From Solirubrobacter sp963724195 (lineage in GTDB: Bacteria; Actinomycetota; Thermoleophilia; Solirubrobacterales; Solirubrobacteraceae), in assembly GCA_963724195.1 (NCBI GenBank), contig CAVRTQ010000010.1, positions 292,140 through 356,139 of the forward strand: 64,000 nucleotides of DNA, written 5' to 3'. Shown here piece after piece: positions 1-10,235 of this stretch. The notes below the pieces were generated by a model that saw only the letters and a list, made by a program, of their open reading frames with translations, did no database searches and was not told the DNA's origin. Made by a program: the position numbers and the translations under genes. How positions within the stretch are numbered: position 1 is the first letter of the stretch; the number at the start of each line of letters is the position of its first letter.

Positions 1-188
1 GAGACGAAGACGGGGACGTGCTTGCGTCCGTCGTGGACGGCGATCGTGTGGCCGACGAACTCCGGGAAGATCGTCGAAGCCCGCGACCACGTCCGGATCA
101 TCTGACGCGAGTTCGAGTCGTTCATGGACTCGATGCGCGACATGAGACGATCCTCGACCCAAGGTCCCTTCTTTGAGGAACGGCTCAT
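1..188 (-). CDS. rpsS: 30S ribosomal protein S19 (N-terminal part, cut by window edge)
   Basis: The frame begins with ATG at 188-186 and reads MSRSSKKGPWVEDRLMSRIE, then continues with the TWSRASTIFPEFVGHTIAVH stretch that marks S19, which binds the head of the 30S subunit with S13. Sixty-two residues are visible before the left edge; the family is usually about 92, so the last third lies outside. The start codon overlaps the rplB stop by one base (TGATG), which indicates translational coupling inside the S10 operon. Identity is seen directly in the sequence and is in the position expected from the universal S10 operon order. Confidence 0.97.
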   Translation of the reverse strand, partial: MSRSSKKGPWVEDRLMSRIESMNDSNSRQMIRTWSRASTIFPEFVGHTIAVHDGRKHVPVFV

Positions 189-1033
189 CAGCGGCCACCC
201 TTCTTGCCACGGCGCCGGCCGCGGACGATGTATCGGTCTGAAGCTTTGCCCTTCTTGCGGGTGCGGTAGCCGAGTGTCGGCACGCCCCACGGGGTCTTCG
301 GATGGTTGCCCAGCGAGCCACCGCCCTCGCCACCGCCGTGCGGATGGTCGACGGGGTTCATGGCCTTGCCGCGCGTCTGCGGGCGCACGCCGAGGTGACG
401 CTTACGTCCGGCCTTGCCGATGGTGACGTTCTGGTGGTCGGAGTTCCCGACCACGCCGACCGTCGCCCGGCAGGCGGACAGCACCTGACGCATCTCGCCG
501 GAAGGCAGGCGCAACGTGGAGTACGCGCCCTCCTTCGCCATCAACTGCACGCCGACACCGGCGCTGCGCGCCATCTGCGCGCCGCGGCCCGGCTTGAGCT
601 CGACGTTGTGGACCAGCGTGCCGACCGGCATGGCCGAGAGCGGCATCGCGTTGCCGACCTGGATGTCCGCGCCGGCGCCCGAGATCACGTTCATCCCGAC
701 CCGCAAGCGGTTCGGGGCGATGATGTAGGCCTTCGTGCCGTCCGTGTAGTGGAGCAGCGCGATGTAGGCGGTGCGGTTCGGGTCGTACTCGATCGCGGCG
801 ACCTTGGCCGGCACGCCGTCCTTGGTCCGCTTGAAGTCGATCTTGCGGTAGAGGCGCTTGGCGCCGCCACCACGGTGACGAGCCGTCTTCCGGCCGAGCG
901 CATTACGCCCGCCGGACTTCTTGAGCCCCTCGGTGAGGCTCTTCTCCGGCTCGGTCTTCGTGATCTCCGCGAAATCCGGGAACGTGATGAAACGTCGTCC
1001 GGCGGAGGTGGGCTTGGGCTTACGAATCGGCAT
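188..1033 (-). CDS. rplB: 50S ribosomal protein L2
   Basis: The 281-residue protein matches the length of bacterial L2, a 23S rRNA-binding protein near the peptidyl transferase centre that is needed for subunit association. Visible hallmarks are the early GRNALGRKTARHRGGGAKRL run, the central basic segments, and the C-terminal motif NPVDHPHGGGEGG that carries the conserved histidine loop facing the catalytic centre. It ends in the usual basic tail (GRRRGKKGGR). It sits between rplW (3-base gap) and rpsS (1-base overlap) in the standard order. No frame problem is seen. Confidence 0.98.
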   Translation of the reverse strand: MPIRKPKPTSAGRRFITFPDFAEITKTEPEKSLTEGLKKSGGRNALGRKTARHRGGGAKRLYRKIDFKRTKDGVPAKVAAIEYDPNRTAYIALLHYTDGTKAYIIAPNRLRVGMNVISGAGADIQVGNAMPLSAMPVGTLVHNVELKPGRGAQMARSAGVGVQLMAKEGAYSTLRLPSGEMRQVLSACRATVGVVGNSDHQNVTIGKAGRKRHLGVRPQTRGKAMNPVDHPHGGGEGGGSLGNHPKTPWGVPTLGYRTRKKGKASDRYIVRGRRRGKKGGR

Positions 1034-1036
1034 GGC

Positions 1037-1333
1037 TTAGACGTCGGCCTCGAGGCCCTGGAAGATCGGGATGGACTGACCCGGCTTGACCTGCACAACG
1101 GCCTTCTTCCAGGCCCGGGTGCGGCCGGCGGTGACGCCGCGGCGCTTGGGCTTGGAGGGGACCTTGGACGTGCGGACCTCGACGACGTTGACGTCGAAGA
1201 GGGCCTCCACGGCCTGCTTGATCTGGGTCTTGTGCGCCTTGTCGTGCACGCGGAACGTGTACTTGTCGGCAGTGGCCAGGACGTAGCTCTTCTCGGAGAC
1301 GACCGGGCGGATGATCACCTGGCTGTGGTCCAT
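1037..1333 (-). CDS. rplW: 50S ribosomal protein L23
   Basis: This is a 98-residue protein beginning MDHSQVIIRPVVSEKSY, the typical L23 opening (PvvtEKs), followed by the KTQIKQAVEALFDVNVVEVR core. L23 lies at the exit of the nascent-chain tunnel and serves as docking site for trigger factor and SRP. Length and order (rplD-rplW-rplB) are canonical. The ATG overlaps the last base of the rplD stop, so it is probably translated by coupling. The basic loop KPKRRGVTAGRTRAWKKA corresponds to the extended loop that lines the tunnel. Confidence 0.97.
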   Translation of the reverse strand: MDHSQVIIRPVVSEKSYVLATADKYTFRVHDKAHKTQIKQAVEALFDVNVVEVRTSKVPSKPKRRGVTAGRTRAWKKAVVQVKPGQSIPIFQGLEADV

Positions 1334-1959
1334 CAGGCCTTCGCCTCCTTGCGGGCACGCGCCGTGAGAGTGTCCAGAGCGGCCTGGCTGATCACCAGGG
1401 TCGCGGCGCGGACCAGGTCGGCCACGCCCACGTCGTCGACGTGCAGGACGTTCGTGCGCGCGATATTGCGGAACGACTTGAGCGTGGTGACTTCACCGTC
1501 GGCGATGACGACCAGCACCGAGCCGCCGCGATGGGCGCTCAGGAGGTCGGCGGCCTTGGCGGTCGACGGCGCGTCGAACGCGGCCACATCCACGACGTGG
1601 ATGGTGCTGCGCTCGGCGTGCACCGAGAGGGCGCTCCGCAGCGCGGACTTGCGCGCCTTGCGGTTGACCTTCACCACGTACGAACGGGGGCTGGGGCCGA
1701 AGACGACGCCGCCGCCGGTCCAGATCGGGGAACGGCTCGTACCCGCACGGGCGCGACCGGTGCCCTTCTGGCGCCACGGCTTGGCGCCGCCGCCGGAGAC
1801 CATGCCGCGCGTCTTGGTGGCGTGCGTGCCCTGCCGGCGCGCGGCCAGCTCGGCGATCACGACCTCGTGCACGAGCGGGCCGTTGAACGGCTGCTCGAAG
1901 ACGTCGGCGTCCAGCGTCACGTTGTCCCCGCCGCCCAGAACCGGAATGGAATTAGGCAT
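1333..1959 (-). CDS. rplD: 50S ribosomal protein L4
   Basis: The 208-residue protein shows L4 features: the KPWRQKGTGRARAGTSRSPI loop that extends into the exit tunnel, preceded by RQGTHATKTRGMVSGG, and a C-terminal globular part with NVLHVDDVGVADLV. In many bacteria L4 also represses its own operon; nothing in this window shows whether it does so here. The start at 1959 lies inside the end of rplC (8-base overlap), consistent with translational coupling. The frame is intact. Confidence 0.97.
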   Translation of the reverse strand: MPNSIPVLGGGDNVTLDADVFEQPFNGPLVHEVVIAELAARRQGTHATKTRGMVSGGGAKPWRQKGTGRARAGTSRSPIWTGGGVVFGPSPRSYVVKVNRKARKSALRSALSVHAERSTIHVVDVAAFDAPSTAKAADLLSAHRGGSVLVVIADGEVTTLKSFRNIARTNVLHVDDVGVADLVRAATLVISQAALDTLTARARKEAKA

Positions 1960-2569
1960 CGGTACGGACCTCCACGGTGTCGCCCTTGGAGCCCGGAACC
2001 GAGCCGCGGACGAGCATCAGGTTCTGCTCGGGCAGGAGCTCGACGATCGTGAGCCCCTTCTGGGTCACGCGCTTGCCGCCCATCTGGCCGGGGCCGCGAA
2101 TGCCCTTGAACACGCGCGAAGGCGTGGCCGACGCACCGATCGAGCCCGGCGCACGCTTGTTGTGCGAGCCGTGCGACTTGGGGCCGGAGGCGAAGTTGTG
2201 GCGCTTGATCGTGCCCTGGAAACCCTTGCCCTTGCCCTTGCCGGCGATCTTGACCTGCTGGCCGACCTCGAAGGCCTCCACGGTCACGGTGTCGCCGACG
2301 ACCAGCTCGCCCGCTTCGTCGCGGAACTCCACGAGCTTGCGGACGGGGGAGGCGTTGACCTTCTTGAGGTAGCCGAGCTTGGGCTTGTTCAGCGCTTTCT
2401 CACGCACCGCGCCGAAGCCGAGCTGAACAGCTTCGTAGCCGTCGACGTCGAAGGTGCGGATGGCGGTCACGGGGCACGGACCGGCCTCGAGCACGGTCAC
2501 GCGCTCGACGCGACCGTCGTCGAGGAATCGCTGGGTCATCCCGAGCTTCTTGGCGAGGATGGCGGGCAT
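1952..2569 (-). CDS. rplC: 50S ribosomal protein L3
   Basis: The protein has 205 residues and starts MPAILAKKLGMTQRF, the standard bacterial L3 opening. The central GKGKGFQGTIKRHNFASGPK segment with SHGSHNKRAPGSIGASATPS is the conserved extended loop that reaches the peptidyl transferase centre. The gap to rpsJ is a single base and it overlaps rplD by 8 bases. Length is normal for the family (about 205-215). Confidence 0.98.
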   Translation of the reverse strand: MPAILAKKLGMTQRFLDDGRVERVTVLEAGPCPVTAIRTFDVDGYEAVQLGFGAVREKALNKPKLGYLKKVNASPVRKLVEFRDEAGELVVGDTVTVEAFEVGQQVKIAGKGKGKGFQGTIKRHNFASGPKSHGSHNKRAPGSIGASATPSRVFKGIRGPGQMGGKRVTQKGLTIVELLPEQNLMLVRGSVPGSKGDTVEVRTDA

Positions 2570-2570
2570 G

Positions 2571-2897
2571 TCAGTTAAAGGCGAGTCGGATCTCGATGTC
2601 CACGCCGGCAGGAAGATGGTCGAGGCGCTGAAGCGAGTCGACGGTCTTGGGCGTGGGCTGATGAATGTCGATCAGGCGCTTGTGCGTCCTGATCTCGAAG
2701 TGCTCCTGGGAGTCCTTGTCCTTGAAGGGGGACTTCACCACGGCGTACACGTTCTTCTCGGTCGGCAACGGCACCGGGCCGGAGACAGTGGCGCCAGTCC
2801 GCGTCGCGGTCTCGACGATCTCCTTGGCCGCGGTCTCGATGGCCGACGAGTCGTACGCCTTGAGACGGATGCGGATCTTGTTTTGGGCTATGGCCAC
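2571..2897 (-). CDS. rpsJ: 30S ribosomal protein S10 / transcription antitermination factor NusE
   Basis: The product is 108 residues and begins MAIAQNKIRIRLKAYDSSAI; the KIRIRLKAYD start and the IHQPTPKTVDSLQRLDHLPA end are diagnostic of S10. S10 is part of the 30S head and, as NusE, of transcription antitermination complexes. It is the first gene of the S10 operon here. Two strong hairpins separate it from tuf, so the S10 operon is probably transcribed apart from fusA-tuf, with a promoter in 2898-2947 that I could not pin down. Confidence 0.98.
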   Translation of the reverse strand: MAIAQNKIRIRLKAYDSSAIETAAKEIVETATRTGATVSGPVPLPTEKNVYAVVKSPFKDKDSQEHFEIRTHKRLIDIHQPTPKTVDSLQRLDHLPAGVDIEIRLAFN

Positions 2898-2947
2898 GTT
2901 CTGTCCGGTACTTGGAGTTAAATCTGTGCTGGGCTCTTGCGCGCAAT

Positions 2948-2980
2948 GAGGGCGGCCCCCGGGCTACGGGGCCCGCCCTC
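2948..2980 (-). terminator. Hairpin between tuf and rpsJ (distal)
   Basis: An imperfect GC-rich inverted repeat runs from gagggcgg to ccgccctc with further internal G-C pairing. It lies between the tuf stop and the rpsJ start. It may back up the first terminator or form the start of the S10 leader. There is no clear U-tract in either direction. Confidence 0.5.
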
Positions 2981-3010
2981 CAAGGTCGTATCGGTCGACT
3001 TCTTGCGCTC

Positions 3011-3036
3011 CGCGGCGGGCGATGGCGCCCGCCGCG
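3011..3036 (-). terminator. tuf terminator hairpin
   Basis: A perfect 11-bp stem (cgcggcgggcg / cgcccgccgcg) with a 4-base loop lies 15 bases downstream of the tuf stop codon. The position is what is expected for the end of the fusA-tuf transcript. The following bases are only weakly U-rich, as is common in very GC-rich actinobacteria. Confidence 0.65.
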
Positions 3037-3051
3037 TCAATTACAGCGGTG

Positions 3052-4239
<1,188 letters not shown>

Positions 4240-4298
4240 TTTCTAATCGCTCCTATCTCGAATCCCGTGCTGGGGCGAACCCATCCAGACTACCGCGC

Positions 4299-6399
<2,101 letters not shown>

Positions 6400-6601
6400 A
6401 CAGATCTCTTCTCTGTCTCTACGGTCTTCCTGCGTAGTGGTGCCCCGACAGCGGGCAAAGAAACGGGCCCTCGAGGGCCCGTTGTCGTTCACATGCTGCG
6501 AGGTGACCCGTGAACGCAGTGGGCTATGTCTCGCGTGACTCCATGTGAAGGACCGGGGTCGTGGCGCAGGCAAGAGGCCCGCGCAACGGCAGTCGAATAT
6601 A
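6400..6601 (-). promoter_or_regulatory. fusA leader with hairpin and candidate -10 box
   Basis: The roughly 200-base leader of fusA contains a perfect 11-bp inverted repeat (aacgggccctc / gagggcccgtt) at 6462-6483, about 65 bases before the start codon. A TATATT hexamer on the minus strand at 6601-6596 is a plausible -10 box. In the usual operon fusA is read from the rpsL promoter, so an own promoter would be needed here because the genes on the other side are on the plus strand. The hairpin could be a terminator relic or an attenuator; the sequence does not decide. Confidence 0.45.
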
Positions 6602-6657
6602 GCAGGGGGTCGACGCCGCGGCGCCGAGGAACTCCCAGTCGCTAGAACTGGGTCCCG

Positions 6658-7719
6658 ATGCGGATTCTGATCGCCGCGCTGCTCGGGTTCGCGGCGCTCT
6701 GCACTCCAGCCGGGGCCGCCCCCGTGCGCGCGCTCGCGGGCGCGGGCACGGGTCCGTTGATCACCGGGAATCAGGTGTTGTTCTCTGCAGGGGATTCGGT
6801 GTTCGCGGAGCCGCTGTGGGGCGGGCCGCGCGTGCCGATCACCCCGTTCGGAGCCTTCGCTGCGCTCTCTCCCCCGCTCGGTGACGTGTCCCCGTTCGCC
6901 GTGGTCGATCCGGTGCAGGTGAGCGATCTCGGGGTGGTCACGCTCGAGGACGGTGGTGTGTGGCTGCGGCGCGGCGGGCGGCGCGTGGAGATCGCGCTGC
7001 CGCCGGGCGCGAACCCGGAGCTCGTGGCCGTGGCCGGAACGGTGGGCGTGGCGCCCGTACCCGAGGGCGCCCTGGTCGTGTTCGATCTGCGCTCGGGCGT
7101 GGAGCTCCGGCAGGTGTCCTTGGGCGAGTACGACCCGGTGAACCTGGACGGGCTCGCCGTGTCGCCGGCCGGGGATGTCGCCGCCACCGTGCCCGCCGGG
7201 GACGGAACGGGCGTGCTCGTGTGGGCGCCCGCGGGCGCTTCCGGCGTGCAGGTGCTCGCGCGCGGCGCCTCACGGTTGGGGCGCGTCGCCGTGGCCGGGG
7301 GGCGCGTGGCCTACGTCACGGGCGCGAAGCTGCGCGAGGGCGTACGCGCGGTGGTCGTCGATCCGGCGGGCCCGCGCGAGGTGCTGCGCGGACCGCCCGT
7401 GTACGACGTGACCTCGCTGTCGTTCGACGGTGCGTGGCTGGGCTTCTCGACGCCGTCGTGCCTGTACGTCGCCTCGGCCTCGGCGTTCACGCTGCCGGCG
7501 GGGCCGTGCGCGCGGACCGAGGTCGCGGCGGAACCGCTGCGCGGCGGCGGCCGGGTGCGCGTGGCGTGCATCAACGCGCCCACGCGCGCGTGCCGCGTGC
7601 GCGTGGGCGCGAAGACGGTCTTCGTGCGCCGGGATCAGGCGCGCGTGATCAGCGCACCGCGGGGTCCGTTGCGGGTTCGAACCGTCGACCCGGACGGGCG
7701 ATCGCACCGCGTCCTCTAG
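6658..7719 (+). CDS. Secreted protein of unknown function, probably all-beta
   Basis: I do not recognise this 353-residue protein. It opens with a clear signal peptide (MRILIAALLGFAALCTPAGA, cleavage probably after AGA). The rest is rich in short strand-turn units with Gly, Val and Asp, such as LDGLAVSPAGDVAATV and SLSFDGAWLGFSTPSCLYVA, which resembles a degenerate beta-propeller. Four cysteines lie near the C-terminus and could form disulfides outside the cell. No catalytic motif is visible. It lies alone on the plus strand between fusA and the convergent arsR-like gene. A short inverted repeat (CCCAGT, 7 bases, ACTGGG; 6634-6652) lies just before the start and could be an operator. Confidence 0.7.
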   Translation: MRILIAALLGFAALCTPAGAAPVRALAGAGTGPLITGNQVLFSAGDSVFAEPLWGGPRVPITPFGAFAALSPPLGDVSPFAVVDPVQVSDLGVVTLEDGGVWLRRGGRRVEIALPPGANPELVAVAGTVGVAPVPEGALVVFDLRSGVELRQVSLGEYDPVNLDGLAVSPAGDVAATVPAGDGTGVLVWAPAGASGVQVLARGASRLGRVAVAGGRVAYVTGAKLREGVRAVVVDPAGPREVLRGPPVYDVTSLSFDGAWLGFSTPSCLYVASASAFTLPAGPCARTEVAAEPLRGGGRVRVACINAPTRACRVRVGAKTVFVRRDQARVISAPRGPLRVRTVDPDGRSHRVL

Positions 7720-7735
7720 GCATCGCCTAGAGGAC
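7711..7735. terminator. Perfect hairpin shared by convergent genes
   Basis: An 11-bp perfect stem (gtcctctaggc / gcctagaggac) with a 3-base loop overlaps the stop codon of the secreted protein gene and lies before the end of the convergent arsR-like gene. It can act as a terminator in both directions. No U-tract is seen. Confidence 0.6.
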
Positions 7736-7773
7736 GATGCCGTGCGAGTTCGCGGAAGCTCGCTCCGCTGTGC

Positions 7774-8433
7774 TCAGCCCGCGCACAGTGCCGCGCGTCC
7801 GGCGGCCGTGAGGTTCAGCGCGCGCCCGTCGTCGCGCCGGCGTACCCAGTCGCGCGTAAGCGCCACGTCGAGCAGCGCGGCGCCGAGCGCCCCGGCCACG
7901 TGCGGGCGGCGTTCGGTCCAGTCCGTGCACGCCCGGACCAGCGTGCGCCGCGGCGGCAGCGCGTCGAGGTCGATCCCGAACGCGCGCTCGAAGTGCGCGG
8001 CGTCGCCGACGGAGAACGTGCCGTCGTGGATCGTCAGCGCGCCGCGCGCGACGAGCGAGTCGGCCAACCCCACGCCCACGCGTCCCGCGAGGTGGTCGTA
8101 ACACGACCGGGCCTCGCGCAGCGCCGCGTGTCCGTTCACCGCGCGGAGCCCGATCGGCCGCGCGTCGCCGCTCGCGAGCCGCGAGAGCGCCTCGAGCGCC
8201 TCCGCCACCTCGGGTCGCGCGAGTTGCGCCTCGCGCCTTCGGCCGCGCGCGTGGATCACGATCAGGCCCGCGGCCTCGAGCTTGGCGAGGTGCCCGCTCA
8301 CGGTCGACGGCGCGACGCCCACGCGCACGGCGAGCGCACCCGCCGGCAGCGCGGGCCCTCCGAGCAGCTCCTCCAGGATCCGCGCGCGGGTGCGATCCGC
8401 GAGCAGCGCGGCGACGTCGGCGAGCTCGGACAT
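7774..8433 (-). CDS. ArsR/SmtB-type winged-helix transcriptional regulator
   Basis: The 219-residue protein starts MSELADVAALLADRTRARIL, which is the ArsR-type helix 1 (aLadptRlrIL). The recognition helix region is AVRVGVAPSTVSGHLAKLEA (about residues 37-56), followed by the wing VIHARGRRREAQLA. The C-terminal half (about residues 95-219) is an extra domain without obvious metal-binding cysteines, so the ligand is unknown. The start is set by the ATG at 8433, which lies 7 bases after a TACGCT box. It is divergent from the P450-like gene across 66 bases that contain a perfect 11-bp inverted repeat, the likely operator. Auto-repression and control of the neighbouring pair is inferred. Confidence 0.88.
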   Translation of the reverse strand: MSELADVAALLADRTRARILEELLGGPALPAGALAVRVGVAPSTVSGHLAKLEAAGLIVIHARGRRREAQLARPEVAEALEALSRLASGDARPIGLRAVNGHAALREARSCYDHLAGRVGVGLADSLVARGALTIHDGTFSVGDAAHFERAFGIDLDALPPRRTLVRACTDWTERRPHVAGALGAALLDVALTRDWVRRRDDGRALNLTAAGRAALCAG

Positions 8434-8440
8434 GCCGCTC

Positions 8441-8492
8441 AGCGTACGCCCGCGACGTTTCGGCCCGCGCCGAAACGTCCCGCGCCTACCGT
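8441..8492. promoter_or_regulatory. Divergent operator-promoter region between arsR-like and P450-like genes
   Basis: A perfect inverted repeat GACGTTTCGGC (8454-8464), 4-base spacer, GCCGAAACGTC (8469-8479) sits centrally. On the minus strand TACGCT (8446-8441) is followed by 7 bases and the regulator ATG. On the plus strand TACCGT (8487-8492) is followed by 7 bases and the P450-like ATG. Both hexamers fit a -10 box of a leaderless transcript. The palindrome begins 7 bases behind each box, so a dimer bound there would block both promoters. Confidence 0.75.
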
Positions 8493-8499
8493 TGCGCCC

Positions 8500-9135
8500 A
8501 TGCTCGATCTCCCCGTCCCCGACCCCGGCCCGCCAGGCCCGTACGGCACGATGCCCTGGCTCCGCGCGACGGTGTCCCGCTTCGCCAACGGCGAGACCCA
8601 CGCCCGCCGCCGTGCCCTGGTCGAGGCCCGCCTCGCCGCGCTCGACCCGCGCTCGCCGCCGCGGCCGCCGCCGCGCCGCTCGCCGCCTCGCGCCGCCGCC
8701 ACGCCCTCGCCGCTCGCCGCCACGCCCTCGCCGCTCGCCGGCGTCCCGCGCCCCTATCTCCCCGTGGCCGTGCTCGCTGCGGCCACCGGCGTCGCGGACC
8801 CGGTCGCGGCCGTCGCGGCCACTCGCGTGGTCGCCGCCGCGTATCACCCCGGGACGGACGCGGCCGGCGCGGACGAGGCGCTCGCCGCGCTGCTCGCGCT
8901 CCTCCCTCCCGACGAGCCCGAGGCGCTCGCGCAGCACGTCGCGCTGCTCGTCCAGGCGTGCGAGGCGACGGCCGGGCTCGTGCGCGGGGATGATCTGCCG
9001 GTGAAGACCACGAAGCGTGTCACTGCGGACGGGACGATCGTCGCCGTCGATCTGACCGGCCGGCCGTTCGGTGAAGGGGCTCGTCGTTGCCCGGGTGAAC
9101 GGCACGCGCGAGCGCTGGCGGAGGCTGTGAAGTGA
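8500..9135 (+). CDS. Miniature cytochrome P450-like protein
   Basis: This 211-residue protein keeps P450 landmarks in the right order but is about half the normal size. Residues 28-38 (FANGETHARRR) look like the helix C segment. Residues 87-99 (LPVAVLAAATGVA) resemble the segment before helix F. Residues 148-161 (ALLVQACEATAGLV) resemble the oxygen-binding helix I. Residues 190-199 (FGEGARRCPG) match the haem loop FxxGxRxCxG exactly, with Cys197 as the expected haem ligand. The K-helix ExxR motif and most of helices D-H, J and K are absent; only about 12 residues separate helix I from Arg173. A Pro-rich stretch with a repeated ATPSPLA (68-81) sits after helix C. Its stop overlaps the GTG of the next gene (GTGA), so the two are coupled. 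Whether it binds haem cannot be told from sequence. Confidence 0.8.
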   Translation: MLDLPVPDPGPPGPYGTMPWLRATVSRFANGETHARRRALVEARLAALDPRSPPRPPPRRSPPRAAATPSPLAATPSPLAGVPRPYLPVAVLAAATGVADPVAAVAATRVVAAAYHPGTDAAGADEALAALLALLPPDEPEALAQHVALLVQACEATAGLVRGDDLPVKTTKRVTADGTIVAVDLTGRPFGEGARRCPGERHARALAEAVK

Positions 9136-9887
9136 CGAGCTTTGCCGACCTGCACCAGATCGGCGACCCGCTGGTCCTGCCCAACGCGTGGGATTTCGCG
9201 TCGGCCGCGGCGCTCGTCGCGGCCGGGTTCGAGGCGGTCGGGACGACCAGCCTCGGCGTCGCGGCCGGTCTCGGCAAGCGCGACGGGGTCGGGAACGCGT
9301 GGGAGGAGACCCGCGCGCTCGCGCTGCGGCTCGTGCGGCTGGACGCGCACATCACGATCGACTTCGAGCACGGGTTCTCCGAAGACCCGGCCGAGGTGGC
9401 GGAGCACGCGGCGCAGCTCGAGGGCGTCGCCGGCGTCAACCTCGAGGACCGCTACGGCGACCCCGCCCACCACGCCGCGGTGATCGCCGCCGTCAAGCAC
9501 CGGCTCCCGGACCTGTTCGTCAACGCGCGCACCGACACGCACTGGCTGCGCGACGGCGAGCTCGAGGAGGCGCTCTCCCGCGCCCGCCTCTATGTCGAGG
9601 CGGGCGCGGACGGGGTGTTCGTGCCCGGCCTGCCGCTCGAGGACATCGACGCGTTCACGGACGAGATCGACGCGCCGCTCAACGTCCTCTACCAGCCCGG
9701 GCAGACCGTGGCGGACCTGGCCGCGCGTGGCGCGGCGCGGATCAGCACCGGCTCGATGCTGTTCCGAGCGGCGCTGCAGACGGGCGTCGCCGCGGCGGTC
9801 GCGGTCCGCGCCGGCGACGATCTGAGCCGCGCGCAGCTCCCGAGCTACGCCGCGGTCGACAGCCTCGCGGGCGACGAACTGCCTTAG
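9132..9887 (+). CDS. Isocitrate lyase / PEP mutase superfamily enzyme
   Basis: The 251-residue protein belongs to the (methyl)isocitrate lyase and phosphoenolpyruvate mutase superfamily, TIM-barrel enzymes that make or cleave C-C or P-C bonds next to a carboxylate using Mg2+. Seen in sequence: LVLPNAWDFASAAALVAAGF at the start, ITIDFEHGFSED, VNLEDRYGD (metal-site Asp/Glu), NARTDTHW, and the late GAARISTGSMLFRAAL segment. The catalytic cysteine loop of true isocitrate lyases (KKCGH) is absent, so the substrate is open. GTG start at 9132 overlaps the stop of the P450-like gene by four bases. The three-gene group suggests oxidative or degradative handling of a small carboxylate under control of the ArsR-type regulator (inference). 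Confidence 0.85.
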   Translation: MTSFADLHQIGDPLVLPNAWDFASAAALVAAGFEAVGTTSLGVAAGLGKRDGVGNAWEETRALALRLVRLDAHITIDFEHGFSEDPAEVAEHAAQLEGVAGVNLEDRYGDPAHHAAVIAAVKHRLPDLFVNARTDTHWLRDGELEEALSRARLYVEAGADGVFVPGLPLEDIDAFTDEIDAPLNVLYQPGQTVADLAARGAARISTGSMLFRAALQTGVAAAVAVRAGDDLSRAQLPSYAAVDSLAGDELP

Positions 9888-10170
9888 AGCGGCCGCGCGG
9901 GTTGGGCTCGGCGGCGAGGCGAACTCGAAACGAACGGCAACTGCGCTGGTAAGGGGTGGTGAGCCCGCCCGCGGCAGGGTGCGGTCGGAAACTGCCTCAC
10001 AGGCAGCTTTGCGACCGGACCCCGCCGAGTTCAGGGTGAGGTCGAAACCTGCGCCGGGACAAGTTCGACCTCACCCCTGCCGCGCGGCAGGCTCACCACC
10101 CCATCGATGAGCAGTTTGCCGTTCGTTTCGAGTTCGCCTCGCGGCCGAGCCCGACACCCGGCGCGCTCTA
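9885..10170. repeat. Long foldback element with two internal hairpins
   Basis: A long imperfect inverted repeat starts at the stop codon of the PEP mutase family gene (TAGAGC, 9885) and ends with GCTCTA (10170). The arms of about 90 bases pair with few interruptions; the best block is GGCGAACTCGAAACGAACGG in the left arm and its reverse complement at 10120-10139. The loop holds two further hairpins: 9982-10017 (CGGTCG / CGACCG with an inner CTGCCT / AGGCAG) and 10034-10076 (a perfect 13-bp stem, gggtgaggtcgaa / ttcgacctcaccc). The whole would fold as a Y or cruciform. It codes for nothing obvious. It may be a non-autonomous mobile element or a structured RNA; no flanking target duplication was recognised. 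Confidence 0.85.
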
Positions 10171-10185
10171 GCCGCCCTTAAACGC

Positions 10186-10213
10186 CGAACGCCGGCACGA
10201 TGGCCGGCGTTCG
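10186..10213 (-). terminator. rpsLG terminator hairpin
   Basis: A perfect 11-bp stem (cgaacgccggc / gccggcgttcg) with a 6-base loop lies 22 bases downstream of the rpsG stop and is followed on the minus strand by GCGTTTAAGG. It should end the rpsL-rpsG transcript, so fusA cannot depend on read-through from rpsG here. Confidence 0.75.
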
Positions 10214-10235
10214 AGGAATCCAAAAGCGGGTGCGA

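Noticed and set aside
302..2578. Long open frame on the plus strand opposite rplB-rplC
   Set aside because: The composition (Arg, Ala, Asp, His rich) is that of the antisense of highly expressed GC-rich genes, and the minus strand carries intact ribosomal proteins. The same applies to long plus-strand frames at 3022-4434, 17035-19875, 27594-30578, 31774-34845 and 36102-38372.
9885..10170. Foldback element as a plain bidirectional terminator
   Set aside because: It is about ten times larger than the other terminators here, has internal hairpins, and the rpsG terminator is present separately at 10186-10213.
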